From Clostridia bacterium (lineage in GTDB: Bacteria; Bacillota; Clostridia; Saccharofermentanales; UBA5734): a DNA stretch of 13,043 bases. The stretch spans positions 1 to 13,043 of the forward strand of contig RZZF01000016.1 in assembly GCA_009929975.1 (NCBI GenBank), read 5' to 3'. Positions 1 to 7,792 of this stretch are shown here, piece by piece. The notes beneath the pieces were generated by a model that made no database searches, had not been told where the DNA came from, and was given only the letters and a program-made list of their open reading frames with translations. Each line of letters begins with the position of its first letter. The first letter of the stretch is position 1. The position numbers and the translations under genes were made by a program.

Positions 1-1
1 G

Positions 2-625
2 GCTGAGAGTGTCGCCGGTGCGGCTAAAGGCACAAAGGATTCCGTGACGCTGACACTCGGCACCGGCCTCGGCGGCGGAGTGGTCATCAACGGCCGAATC
101 TACAGCGGCTTCAACAATGCCGGCTGTGAAATCGGCCATATGGTCATCCTGAGCGGCGGCGAACCTTGTACCTGCGGCCGTCTCGGCTGTTTTGAGTGTT
201 ACGGCACGGCCACAGCGATTATCCGCGACACGGAACGCGCGGCCAAGGCTCATCCGGAATCCGTACTCGGACAACTGATTGAAGAGAATGGTGGCCGGGC
301 GGATGGACGGACCGCGTTCATCGGTATGCGCCAGGGTGATGCGGTTGCTGCCGATGTGGTTGAAAATTTCATTGAAATGCTGTCTGAGGGCCTGGCGAAT
401 GTCATCAATGTCTTCATGCCGGAAATCATCCTGATCGGCGGCGGTGTCTGTAATGAAGGGGACCCGCTGCTGCTCCCGGTCCGGGAAAAGGCATTGGCTA
501 AATCCTATCTTGCCCCCGGGGTTCCGGCAACCAGAATCGAACTGGCCCGTATGGGAAATGATGCCGGAATTGTCGGAGCCGCTATGATGGGAATGAATTG
601 TCTTGATGATGGCATCCAGGGCTGA
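2..625 (+). CDS. ROK family glucokinase (5' truncated by the window)
   Basis: Probable ATP-dependent glucokinase or related sugar kinase of the ROK family, acting in the cytoplasm on glucose (family knowledge). The frame is open from base 2, so the N-terminal nucleotide-binding part lies outside the window; the GTG at 44 is internal, because ROK sequence (AESVAGAAKG) continues upstream of it. Visible are the phosphate-binding LTLGTGLGGG stretch, the E-x-GHM segment that carries the zinc-ligand histidine and catalytic neighbours, the ROK zinc motif CTCGRLGCFECY, and the C-terminal IILIGGGV strand and DAGIVGAA helix start. The stop overlaps the start of truA, so the two are probably cotranscribed. 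The ROK motifs make a kinase rather than an NagC-type repressor likely, but without the N terminus an HTH cannot be excluded, nor can the sugar (glucose versus mannose or another hexose) be fixed. Confidence 0.9.
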   Translation, partial: AESVAGAAKGTKDSVTLTLGTGLGGGVVINGRIYSGFNNAGCEIGHMVILSGGEPCTCGRLGCFECYGTATAIIRDTERAAKAHPESVLGQLIEENGGRADGRTAFIGMRQGDAVAADVVENFIEMLSEGLANVINVFMPEIILIGGGVCNEGDPLLLPVREKALAKSYLAPGVPATRIELARMGNDAGIVGAAMMGMNCLDDGIQG

Positions 626-1382
626 TCCTGAGATCCGCCGATATGCCCTGCTGACTGAATATGACGGAACCGCATTTCAAGGCTGGCAAATTCAGCCCCG
701 GGTCCGAACGGTTCAACAGACACTGCAGGACGCGCTGTCGCAGCTGACGGGTCATCCGGTTCAGCTGAATGGCTGCAGCCGAACCGATGCCGGCGTCCAT
801 GCCAGAGGGCATGTCAGTCATTTCGAGGCGGCCCTGTCCATTCCGGCGGATCGCCTGCCGCTTGCCTTGAACCCGCTTCTGCCGTCCGACCTGGCGGTCC
901 ACGCCGCCTGTTTGGTGGATTCCGCTTTTCACGCACGATTCTCAGCGGTTGGCAAACGCTACACCTATACTTACTGGCACCATCCGGTCCGGCCGGTGAT
1001 CAACCGCTCATCCGTCAGCCATATCACAGGGCCGCTTGATCTGGCCGCGATGAATCAATCGCTTGGCTGTTTCATCGGCGAACGTGATTTTTCAGCGTTG
1101 ATGGACCAGAACGGGTCAACCGTTCAGCCGATTCGCCGGATCGACCGGTTAACCTTGGACCCTGAAGGGATCTTGATCCGCATGACAGTGGAGGGATCCG
1201 GTTTTCTATACCATATGGTCCGCATTCTGGCCGGCACGCTGCTGGCTGTCGGACAGGGAAAAATCAAACCGGCGCAGCTGCCGGAACTGCTGCGGCAGGG
1301 TGACCGGCGCCAGATGGGGAAAACTATGCCGGCATCCGGGCTTTGTCTCGAATCCGTGTTTTATCCGGACCATCCGTTCTGA
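606..1382 (+). CDS. truA: tRNA pseudouridine(38-40) synthase TruA
   Basis: Converts uridines 38-40 of the tRNA anticodon stem-loop to pseudouridine. The family signature GCSRTDAGVHARG is present with the catalytic Asp at about residue 61; EYDGTAFQGWQ near residues 18-28 and the C-terminal GSGFLYHMVRILAGTLLAVG segment also match TruA. At 258 residues the length is normal and complete. Start choice: TTG 603, ATG 606 and ATG 609 are consecutive codons in frame. The only nearby Shine-Dalgarno-like sequence is a weak GGGA at 589-592 inside the upstream kinase gene, so 606 is a compromise; 609 would put the catalytic residue at D60, as in E. coli TruA. It overlaps the kinase gene by about 20 bases, suggesting translational coupling. 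Identification is secure; only the exact start is uncertain. Confidence 0.96.
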   Translation: MMASRADPEIRRYALLTEYDGTAFQGWQIQPRVRTVQQTLQDALSQLTGHPVQLNGCSRTDAGVHARGHVSHFEAALSIPADRLPLALNPLLPSDLAVHAACLVDSAFHARFSAVGKRYTYTYWHHPVRPVINRSSVSHITGPLDLAAMNQSLGCFIGERDFSALMDQNGSTVQPIRRIDRLTLDPEGILIRMTVEGSGFLYHMVRILAGTLLAVGQGKIKPAQLPELLRQGDRRQMGKTMPASGLCLESVFYPDHPF

Positions 1383-1420
1383 ATCGCATGAACGGCTGCC
1401 GGAAGAGGAGGAAATGGCTG

Positions 1421-2878
1421 ATGAACGGCGTACGATGGAATGAACGAACCAATTTCACGATGCTGACTGATTTTTATGAACTGACGATGTCCAAGGGGTA
1501 TCTGGATCATGATATGGCGGAAACCATCGCCTACTTTGATCTTTTTTTCCGCAGCGTTCCTGAAGGCGGCGGCTATGCCGTCATGGCCGGTCTGGAGCAG
1601 ATGATTGATTATCTCAAGACACTTCAGTTTACTGAAGATGATCTTGAATATCTCAGATCGGTGCAGCATTTTGACGAACGGTTCATTGATTATCTGCGCA
1701 GTTTCAAATTCAGCTGTGATGTCTGGGCCGTACCGGAAGGCACTCCGATTTTCCCCAATGAGCCGATTGTCAAAGTGCGCGGCCCGGTGATCCAGGCGCA
1801 GATGATTGAGACGATGCTGCTGGTAACGATCAACCATCAAAGCCTGATCGCCACGAAAACATCACGGATTGTCCGCGCGGCACGCGGACGTCCCGTTCTC
1901 GAGTTCGGGGCGAGGCGCGCGCAGGGTTATGACGCGTCGGTACTTGGGGCCAGGGCTGCCTATATCGCCGGTGCCGCCGGTACTTCCTGCACCATCTGCG
2001 GCCAGCATTTCGGTATACCGATTCTCGGGACGATGGCCCATAGCTGGGTGCAGATGTTTGACAGCGAGTATGAGGCATTTGCTGCCTATGCCCGCTCCTA
2101 TCCGGACAATACGGTTCTGCTGGTCGATACCTATAATGTTCTGGAAATCGGAGTCCCCAACGCGATCCGTACCGCCAAGGAAGTGCTTGAGCCGATGGGA
2201 CACCGTCTGCGCGGCATCCGGATCGACAGTGGTGATCTGACCTATCTTTCGCTGGAAGCCCGGGCCCTGCTTGACCAGGCCGGACTGACGGACTGCAAGA
2301 TCACGGTCAGCAACGCGCTCGATGAATATATCATTCGCGACCTGCTGCTGCAGGGGGCCGCCATCGATTCTTTCGGTGTGGGTGAGCGTCTGATCACATC
2401 ACGGGCGGAGCCGGTGTTCGGCGGTGTCTACAAACTGAGCGCGATTGAAGTGAACGGCCAGATAATTCCCAAGATGAAATTTTCAGAAAATGCCGGGAAA
2501 ATCACCAATCCCTGCAATAAGGAGGTCTGGCGCTTTTATGACCGGGCCACCGGCAAGGCGATCGCGGATCTGGTTACCCAGGCCGGCGAGGAAATCGATG
2601 ATCAGGAACCGTATGAGATCTTCGATCCGCTGCATACCTGGAAACGCAAGACCCTGACGAATTTCACGGTCCGCAGGCTGTTGGAGCCGATCTTTGTCAG
2701 CGGGCGGCTGATCTATCAGCGCCAGTCGATTGATGATCTACGGCGCTATTGCCAGCAGGAACTGGACAATCTGTGGGAGTCTGTCAAACGATTTGAGAAC
2801 CCGCAGATCTATTATGTCGATCTGTCCCAGAAACTCTGGGATATCAAGGATACAATCCTGCGGCAGCATCAGGAATGA
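1421..2878 (+). CDS. pncB: nicotinate phosphoribosyltransferase
   Basis: Makes nicotinate mononucleotide from nicotinate and PRPP with ATP hydrolysis (EC 6.3.4.21), the entry step of the Preiss-Handler NAD salvage route. Visible family features are the N-terminal MLTDFYELTM at residues 14-23, EFGARRAQG around 161-169, GTMAHSW at 203-209 with the histidine that is phosphorylated in this family, and RIDSGDL at 267-273. The frame stays open back to 1343, but the start is set at ATG 1421 because a strong AGAGGAGGA lies at 1404-1412 with a spacing of 8-9; this gives 485 residues, normal for the Bacillota type. An in-frame ATG at 1388 lacks such a site, and ATG 1414 is out of frame. It lies 38 bases after truA with no terminator between, so it is probably part of the same transcript. 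Confidence 0.96.
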   Translation: MNGVRWNERTNFTMLTDFYELTMSKGYLDHDMAETIAYFDLFFRSVPEGGGYAVMAGLEQMIDYLKTLQFTEDDLEYLRSVQHFDERFIDYLRSFKFSCDVWAVPEGTPIFPNEPIVKVRGPVIQAQMIETMLLVTINHQSLIATKTSRIVRAARGRPVLEFGARRAQGYDASVLGARAAYIAGAAGTSCTICGQHFGIPILGTMAHSWVQMFDSEYEAFAAYARSYPDNTVLLVDTYNVLEIGVPNAIRTAKEVLEPMGHRLRGIRIDSGDLTYLSLEARALLDQAGLTDCKITVSNALDEYIIRDLLLQGAAIDSFGVGERLITSRAEPVFGGVYKLSAIEVNGQIIPKMKFSENAGKITNPCNKEVWRFYDRATGKAIADLVTQAGEEIDDQEPYEIFDPLHTWKRKTLTNFTVRRLLEPIFVSGRLIYQRQSIDDLRRYCQQELDNLWESVKRFENPQIYYVDLSQKLWDIKDTILRQHQE

Positions 2879-2913
2879 GCCGCGGATAACAGGAGAAAGG
2901 AACCTGATACCAC

Positions 2914-3405
2914 ATGAATGAACAAATAACCATCACAATGGAAAACCAGAAGAACATCGTGATCGAGCTTGATCACGAGCAGGCCCCGCTGACTGTTGAG
3001 AATTTCAAGAAACTTGTCAGCGAGAAGTTCTATGACGGGCTTATCTTTCATCGCGTCATCCCCGGTTTCATGATCCAGGGCGGTTGTCCCCAGGGCAGCG
3101 GTATGGGCGGACCGGGTTATCAGATCAAGGGTGAGTTCCGCGCGAACGGAGTGAATAATACACTTCGCCATACACGCGGTGTCATTTCCATGGCGCGTTC
3201 CGCTCTGCCGGACTCCGCTGGATCCCAATTTTTCATCATGCATGCCGACTCGCCTCATCTGGACGGTCAGTACGCGGCGTTTGGCCGGGTAGTGGACGGT
3301 CTGGATGTTGTTGACGCAATTGCGTCTGTCCGAACCGGCGCGGCCGATCGTCCGATCGAGGAACAGAAAATCGCGACCATCCGATTAACATCAGCCGACG
3401 CGTAG
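2914..3405 (+). CDS. peptidyl-prolyl cis-trans isomerase, cyclophilin type
   Basis: Catalyses cis-trans isomerisation of X-Pro peptide bonds in protein folding. The 163-residue protein is essentially one bare cyclophilin domain. It has FHRVIPGFMIQGG at 45-57 (R47, F52 and Q55 correspond to the classic active-site Arg, Phe and Gln), SQFFI at 104-108, and HLDGQYAAFG at 115-124. The tryptophan that binds cyclosporin in human CypA is replaced by H115, as is common in bacterial forms. There is no signal peptide or lipobox, so it is cytoplasmic. The start has AGGAGAAAGGA at 2891-2901, a rather long 12-18 nt from the ATG. It lies 35 bases after pncB in the same direction, probably cotranscribed. Family assignment is secure; the protein substrate is unknown. 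Confidence 0.95.
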   Translation: MNEQITITMENQKNIVIELDHEQAPLTVENFKKLVSEKFYDGLIFHRVIPGFMIQGGCPQGSGMGGPGYQIKGEFRANGVNNTLRHTRGVISMARSALPDSAGSQFFIMHADSPHLDGQYAAFGRVVDGLDVVDAIASVRTGAADRPIEEQKIATIRLTSADA

Positions 3406-3413
3406 CACATGAA

Positions 3414-3428
3414 GTCTGCACCGCAGAC
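3414..3428 (+). other. short perfect RNA hairpin in the cyclophilin-lactonase gap
   Basis: GTCTGC, a 3-nt loop ACC, then GCAGAC forms a perfect 6-bp stem just after the cyclophilin stop. A second, weaker dyad CCGGA...TCCGG follows at about 3433-3449. Neither has a T-run, so this is not a standard intrinsic terminator. It may be an mRNA processing or stabilising structure, or chance. Confidence 0.3.
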
Positions 3429-3466
3429 AGGCCGGACGAGGTGTTCCGGTACGAGGAGGTCAGTGT

Positions 3467-4576
3467 ATGAATAGTCAGCAGCTTGTATTCGTTGGAACCT
3501 ATACCCAGCTGGGCGGGAAGGGGATTTATCCTCTGTGGCTGGATCTGGAGACAGGGGTCCTCACTGAAGCCGGTGAGCCTTTGTCGATTGACAATCCGTC
3601 CTGGCTGGCGGAATGGCCGGATCATCAACGCTTGTTCGCGGCCGGAGAGACCGGCCAGTTTCAAGGCCTGCCGACAGGGAGCCTGGCTTCGATTGCCTGG
3701 GAGCTGTCCGAACAATCGGTTCAGCTGTCGCTGGTCGATCAGGTCACAAGCGGTGGACGGGGACCCTGCCACATTCTGGTGGATAGCCAGCTGAAACGTC
3801 TGGTTTCAGCCAATTACAGCGGTGGATCCGCTTATGTCATTGATTTTTCCGATGATGGCCGGTTCGCCCGCCGGAGCGATGGCCAGGCAGACGGCCTGCT
3901 GATCCAACATGAAGGGAAAGGACCCAATCCGAAACGCCAGGAAGCTCCGCATGTTCATTTTGCCGGGGCTGTGCCTGATGACCAGGGGGTCCTGCTGGTC
4001 GACCTCGGTCTTGATCAGATTGTTTTCTATGCCTGGGAAGACCTGGCAGCCGGCAGTGAGGCGCCTGCGCCACGATGGATTGAACAGTGTCCGGCCGGCA
4101 GCGGACCACGCCATCTGGCTTTTCATCCGCAGCAGCCCTGGCTCTATGCCGTCTGTGAACTGAGCAGCCAGATCATCGTGTACCAGTGGACGAATCAGGG
4201 CTTGAAACAAGTCCAGATCATTGATACTCTGCCGCAGACATTCGCCGGCCAAAGCACATGTGCGTCTATTCGTGTTACCTCTGACGGCCGCTGGATCGCG
4301 GCGACAAACCGTGGTGATGACAGCATCGCGTTCGGCCGGATTAATACCGAAGACGGGACCATCAGCGATCTGGCCTGGCAGCCATGTGCGGGCCGTACCC
4401 CGCGTGATCTGCTCCTGGTCGACAAAGACGATCACAGCACCTTGATGCTGACCGCGAATCAGGACAGCAGCAATCTATCGGTTTTCCGTCTTGACCGGAC
4501 AACCGGAGTGGTTGATACCATGGGCCAGTTCAGCATCCCGGCACCGGTCCGTGTCATGGCTGTCGGCTGTTCCTGA
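3467..4576 (+). CDS. beta-propeller lactonase, 6-phosphogluconolactonase-like
   Basis: Probable lactonase of the 7-bladed beta-propeller family (YbhE/Pgl type, PF10282), whose characterised members hydrolyse 6-phosphogluconolactone in the oxidative pentose phosphate pathway. Seen in the sequence are FVGTYTQ at 8-14, the blade motif GGRGPCHI at 96-103, RQEAPHVH at 158-164, GPRHLAFHP at 213-221, E231 in the following strand, and a [20 protein letters not shown] blade at 271-290. These PHxH, PRH and ND/RGDDS motifs are the usual active-site surface of the family. The start ATG 3467 has an excellent GAGGAGGT at 3453-3460. Length 369 is slightly above the usual 330-350. There is no signal peptide. 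It lies 61 bases after the cyclophilin gene. Related family members act on other sugar lactones, so the exact substrate is inferred. Confidence 0.85.
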   Translation: MNSQQLVFVGTYTQLGGKGIYPLWLDLETGVLTEAGEPLSIDNPSWLAEWPDHQRLFAAGETGQFQGLPTGSLASIAWELSEQSVQLSLVDQVTSGGRGPCHILVDSQLKRLVSANYSGGSAYVIDFSDDGRFARRSDGQADGLLIQHEGKGPNPKRQEAPHVHFAGAVPDDQGVLLVDLGLDQIVFYAWEDLAAGSEAPAPRWIEQCPAGSGPRHLAFHPQQPWLYAVCELSSQIIVYQWTNQGLKQVQIIDTLPQTFAGQSTCASIRVTSDGRWIAATNRGDDSIAFGRINTEDGTISDLAWQPCAGRTPRDLLLVDKDDHSTLMLTANQDSSNLSVFRLDRTTGVVDTMGQFSIPAPVRVMAVGCS

Positions 4577-4590
4577 ACAGCGTTCATCGA

Positions 4591-4619
4591 TTGACACCCT
4601 TCATTCCGATTCATACAAT
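4591..4619 (+). promoter_or_regulatory. sigma-A type promoter for the GH130 gene
   Basis: A perfect -35 box TTGACA (4591-4596) is followed after exactly 17 bases by TACAAT (4614-4619), one mismatch from the -10 consensus. It sits in the 101-base gap between the lactonase and GH130 genes and would give a leader of about 50 nt. The frame of the downstream gene is open through this box, so its TTG could be mis-called as a start codon. In the leader, GCCGGC-TACC-GTCGGC (4641-4656) can form a small hairpin with one G-U pair. No clear repressor operator was seen. Confidence 0.72.
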
Positions 4620-4677
4620 TAAGTCAGGGCAAGCAACAGAGCCGGCTACCGTCGGCAGAAAAGAAAGGATCAGGCAT

Positions 4678-5667
4678 ATGGCAACAAAATACAAGATTGT
4701 CGGAGACGCATTACCGAATATCCCCTGGCAGGACAAACCGGAGGGCTATCATGATGTCTTCTGGCGTTATGAGAATAACCCGGTGATTCCCCGTGATCTG
4801 CTGCCAGAGTCCAACAGCATATTCAACAGCGCGGTTGTTCCCTATAATGGAGAATTTGCCGGTGTCTTCCGCTGTGACAACACCGCGCGCGTCATGCAGA
4901 TCCACAGCGGCCGCAGCAAAGATGGCATCAACTGGGAAATCGATCCGGATAGAATCCAGATGATCAGTGACGACCCTGAGATTGGCAAATTCGAGTACGC
5001 CTATGACCCCCGGGTCTGCTGGATTGATGATCGCTACTATGTAACCTGGTGCAATGGCTATCATGGCCCGACCATCGGAATTGCCTGGACCAAAGACTTC
5101 CGTGAATACCACCAGATGGAAAACGCGTATCTGCCGTTTAACCGCAACGGTGTGATGTTCCCGCGCAAGATCAACGGCAAGTATGTCATGCTCAACCGGC
5201 CGAGCGATAACGGGCATACCCCGTTCGGTGATATTTTCTGCAGCGAAAGCCCGGATATGGTGCACTGGGGACGCCATCGCCATGTCATGTCAGCCCGCGG
5301 ATCCTGGGAAGCGACAAAAATCGGCCCCGGACCGATCCCGATTGAAACCAGTGAAGGCTGGCTTTTGATCTATCATGGTGTTCTGACATCCTGCAACGGC
5401 TTTGTCTACAGTGTCGGCGCCGCGCTGCTCGATCTGGACGAACCCTGGAAAGTCCTGTATCGTGCTGAACCCTATGTTCTTAATCCGAGAACACAATACG
5501 AATGTGTCGGCGATGTCCCGAATGTCGTATTCCCCTGTGCGGCTCTGGTTGACGCGCCAAGCGGCCGTCTGGCGATGTATTACGGCGGTGCGGATACGGT
5601 GACCTGTCTGGCCTTTACCTATGTGGATGAGCTGATTGATTTCATCAAGAGGAAATCAAATATCTGA
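4678..5667 (+). CDS. GH130 family mannoside phosphorylase
   Basis: Glycoside hydrolase family 130 inverting phosphorylase. Characterised relatives phosphorolyse beta-mannosides (4-O-beta-mannosyl-glucose or beta-1,4-mannooligosaccharides) to alpha-mannose 1-phosphate plus the shortened acceptor. Family sequence runs through the whole protein: [10 protein letters not shown] at 46-55, FAGVFRCDN at 60-68, [20 protein letters not shown] at 109-128 with D110 at the proposed proton-donor position, [21 protein letters not shown], a GWLLIYHGV strand, NVVFPCAAL and YYGGADTV. The start is ATG 4678, preceded by AAAGGA at 4664-4669, spacing 8; this gives 329 residues. No signal peptide, so it is cytoplasmic and acts on imported oligosaccharide. 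From memory it resembles subfamilies 1/2 more than the beta-1,2-mannan enzymes, but the shorter N terminus and lack of a neighbouring cellobiose 2-epimerase leave the substrate open. It has its own promoter and terminator. Confidence 0.92.
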   Translation: MATKYKIVGDALPNIPWQDKPEGYHDVFWRYENNPVIPRDLLPESNSIFNSAVVPYNGEFAGVFRCDNTARVMQIHSGRSKDGINWEIDPDRIQMISDDPEIGKFEYAYDPRVCWIDDRYYVTWCNGYHGPTIGIAWTKDFREYHQMENAYLPFNRNGVMFPRKINGKYVMLNRPSDNGHTPFGDIFCSESPDMVHWGRHRHVMSARGSWEATKIGPGPIPIETSEGWLLIYHGVLTSCNGFVYSVGAALLDLDEPWKVLYRAEPYVLNPRTQYECVGDVPNVVFPCAALVDAPSGRLAMYYGGADTVTCLAFTYVDELIDFIKRKSNI

Positions 5668-5683
5668 GGCGTCTGGACTGAGC

Positions 5684-5720
5684 GGGCTGCCCCGGACCTG
5701 ATCCGGAGCAGCCCTTTTTT
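5684..5720 (+). terminator. intrinsic terminator after the GH130 gene
   Basis: GGGCTGC (5684-5690) pairs with GCAGCCC (5708-5714). Inside it, CCGGA (5692-5696) pairs with TCCGG (5702-5706) across a single mismatch and a 5-nt loop. The stem is followed at once by six T residues (5715-5720). It begins 16 bases after the GH130 stop codon. The ribosome binding site of the next gene starts 2 nt after the T-run, so readthrough or a promoter upstream of the hairpin must feed that gene. Confidence 0.88.
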
Positions 5721-5732
5721 ATGGAGGCGGAT

Positions 5733-6773
5733 ATGGAGTATCAACAGCTTGCCGAACCATGGCAGAATGATCTTCGCTGTACCGGATCGACCGAGCAGCT
5801 GGCAGCCGTTCGCAGAATGAGTGTTCGTGAGGGCGCCGGCAGCGGGCTTCAACTGATCGAGGTGAAAAATGGCGCAGGTCTGCATGCATGGTTCAATGAA
5901 AGTCATGCGCTTGATCTTCTGGAATTGACGATCGATGGCATCAATATCGGATTCATGACCAAGAACGGTCTGCAGCAGGGACGGGCGCTGGCCTTGCCGG
6001 GCGATTATGCCCGGTTGTGGTCCGGCGGCATGCTGGCAACCTGTGGGCTGCGCAATACAGGACCGGCGAATACAGATGACGGCGGAGAGTATCATCCACA
6101 GCATGGAACGATTTTGCATGCTGCGGCCGAGGAAGTCAGTGCCTGGATTGATCAGCCGAACCGAGAAATCCTGATCAGGGGATTGATCCGGGAATCAGCT
6201 CTGTTCGGTCCACACCTGAGGCTGGAGCGAACCATCCGCGTTCCGCTCGACAGCGCGAAAATTACCTGGGAGGATCGTCTGTGCAATCTCTCAGCTGAGC
6301 CTGAACCGGTTTTCCTGCTGTATCATTTCAATTTCGGCTGGCCTTTTCTCTCGCCTGAGCTTCAATTGACTTTTCCGCCGGCTGAAGTCATTCCCCGTAA
6401 CGGGGATGCCATCCGCGGCCTCGCGGAACATTCCATGATCACACCGCCCTCCGACGGCGAACCTGAGCAGGTTTTCTTCCACTATCTACTGCCCGGAACC
6501 ACCAGTGTGCCGGCCTCTGTCCGGCTCCATCATCCGGGATATGGCTTATCGGCTGTTCTCCGTTATGATCCGGAAATCCTGCCCGTTCTCACTCAGTGGA
6601 AATCGATGAAATCAGGCGATTACGCACTGGGTATCGAACCCGGTACCAGTCAGCTCAGGGGACGGGCGGCGGAAATTGCTGATGGCCGCTCTCTGTCGCT
6701 GCCTGCCTTTTCATCCTTCTCGGTTCCGCTATCACTGACATTCACGCGGGAGGGACGGCATGCAAAAAGATGA
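5733..6773 (+). CDS. DUF4432 family, aldose 1-epimerase-like protein
   Basis: Member of the galactose-mutarotase fold group, best matching DUF4432 (aldose 1-epimerase-like). No catalytic activity is established for it here; relatives are presumed to bind or epimerise sugars. Visible landmarks are GGMLATCGL at 98-106, a conserved HG at 124-125, YHFNFGWPFL at 197-206, QWK at 288-290 and GIEPG at 300-304, the pattern expected for this family. Start choice: ATG 5721 directly abuts the T-run of the preceding terminator and has no binding site, whereas ATG 5733 has GGAGG at 5723-5727, spacing 5, giving 346 residues. No signal peptide. It follows the GH130 gene and overlaps birA by 14 bases. Its placement after a mannoside phosphorylase suggests work on the same sugar pool, which is inference only. 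Confidence 0.82.
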   Translation: MEYQQLAEPWQNDLRCTGSTEQLAAVRRMSVREGAGSGLQLIEVKNGAGLHAWFNESHALDLLELTIDGINIGFMTKNGLQQGRALALPGDYARLWSGGMLATCGLRNTGPANTDDGGEYHPQHGTILHAAAEEVSAWIDQPNREILIRGLIRESALFGPHLRLERTIRVPLDSAKITWEDRLCNLSAEPEPVFLLYHFNFGWPFLSPELQLTFPPAEVIPRNGDAIRGLAEHSMITPPSDGEPEQVFFHYLLPGTTSVPASVRLHHPGYGLSAVLRYDPEILPVLTQWKSMKSGDYALGIEPGTSQLRGRAAEIADGRSLSLPAFSSFSVPLSLTFTREGRHAKR

Positions 6774-7749
6774 GCTGGTTCGCTGGCTGTCCGGACAGGA
6801 CGATTACATTTCAGGTGCGGAACTGAGCCGGATATTCAAAGTCAGCCGCAGCGCGGTCTGGAAGCAGATTGAGCGTCTGCGTGAGGACGGCTATGAGATT
6901 GACGCGGTCTCCAACCGCGGATATCGTTTGCGTGGACGACCCGACCATGTCGATCAGGCCGGATTGAACGAACTTCAGCGGCAAATGCGTCCGGCCTTGT
7001 CCCTCGAACAGGTGGTTTTTGCCGAATCTGCCGATTCAACCAATGCCATGGCACGACGTGCGCTGGAACAGGACGGCATTCGCAGCGGACTGTATGTCGC
7101 GGCCCGGCAGACGGCAGGAAGGGGGCGGCGCGGCCGGCAGTGGCAGTCTGACCATGCTGATGGCCTGTGGTTTTCGCTTCTCCTGCGACCGGATCTGCCA
7201 CCCGCCGCTTTGGCCGCTACGACCCTTCTGGCCGGGCTGGCCACCGTCGAAGGCATCCACGAAGTCAGCGGGATCAGACTGGGCATCAAATGGCCGAATG
7301 ACCTGCTTGATCCGGTCAGCCGGAAAAAGGTCTGCGGAATTCTCAGTGAAGTCGTCATCGAAGACCAGAGCGCCGCACTGATTATCGGGATCGGCCTTAA
7401 CCTGCATACAACAGAGTTCCCGGAAGATCTGCGGGAAATCGCGATTTCACTGTTCCAGATCAAGGCACATCGGCAGCATCCGCTGCAGCTCCTGCAGGCC
7501 ATCCTGACAGCGCTGGCCAGACGGCTGCCCCGGTTGGCTCAGCCAGACCAATGGCTTCCTGATTATCTGTCAAATTGCCTGACCATCGGTCAGCCAGTGC
7601 AGGTCTCCTACTCAGATGGCCATGTTCTGCAAGGGATCGCGCGGGGTCTGGATCATGGCGGAGAACTTCTGGTCGAAGATGAACATGGCCATACCTGGAC
7701 CGTCCGGTCGGGCGAAGTCTCGATCAGAGGCCAATCTTCGCCTTCCTGA
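6760..7749 (+). CDS. birA: bifunctional biotin-protein ligase / biotin operon repressor BirA
   Basis: Activates biotin with ATP and attaches it to a lysine of biotin carrier proteins (EC 6.3.4.15); with biotinyl-AMP bound it also represses biotin genes. The N-terminal winged HTH is seen at about 17-58 (ISGAELSRIFKVSRSAVWKQ, then a wing ending NRGYRLRG). The catalytic domain has DSTN at 92-95, the adenylate-binding GRGRRGRQW at 120-128, KWPNDLL at 177-183, KKVCGILSE at 189-197 and GIGLNLH at 210-216, followed by a C-terminal SH3-like domain ending in VRSGEVSIRG. At 329 residues it is full length and of the regulatory (HTH-containing) class. The ATG has GGAGG at 6749-6753, spacing 6, and lies inside the end of the DUF4432 gene. 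A matching operator stands in front of bioY directly downstream. Confidence 0.97.
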   Translation: MQKDELVRWLSGQDDYISGAELSRIFKVSRSAVWKQIERLREDGYEIDAVSNRGYRLRGRPDHVDQAGLNELQRQMRPALSLEQVVFAESADSTNAMARRALEQDGIRSGLYVAARQTAGRGRRGRQWQSDHADGLWFSLLLRPDLPPAALAATTLLAGLATVEGIHEVSGIRLGIKWPNDLLDPVSRKKVCGILSEVVIEDQSAALIIGIGLNLHTTEFPEDLREIAISLFQIKAHRQHPLQLLQAILTALARRLPRLAQPDQWLPDYLSNCLTIGQPVQVSYSDGHVLQGIARGLDHGGELLVEDEHGHTWTVRSGEVSIRGQSSPS

Positions 7750-7792
7750 GCCGCGGCTGACATCATCAGAGTATGACATGGATCCGTTAAAC

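Noticed and set aside
3806..4435. A 209-codon minus-strand open frame opposite the lactonase gene
   Set aside because: The plus strand encodes a complete beta-propeller lactonase with family motifs; the antisense translation has no recognisable features. Other antisense frames over truA, pncB, GH130 and birA were dropped for the same reason.
4591..4677. Extending the GH130 protein to a TTG start at 4591
   Set aside because: That TTG is the first half of a perfect -35 box, the added residues resemble nothing in GH130, and ATG 4678 has a good ribosome binding site.
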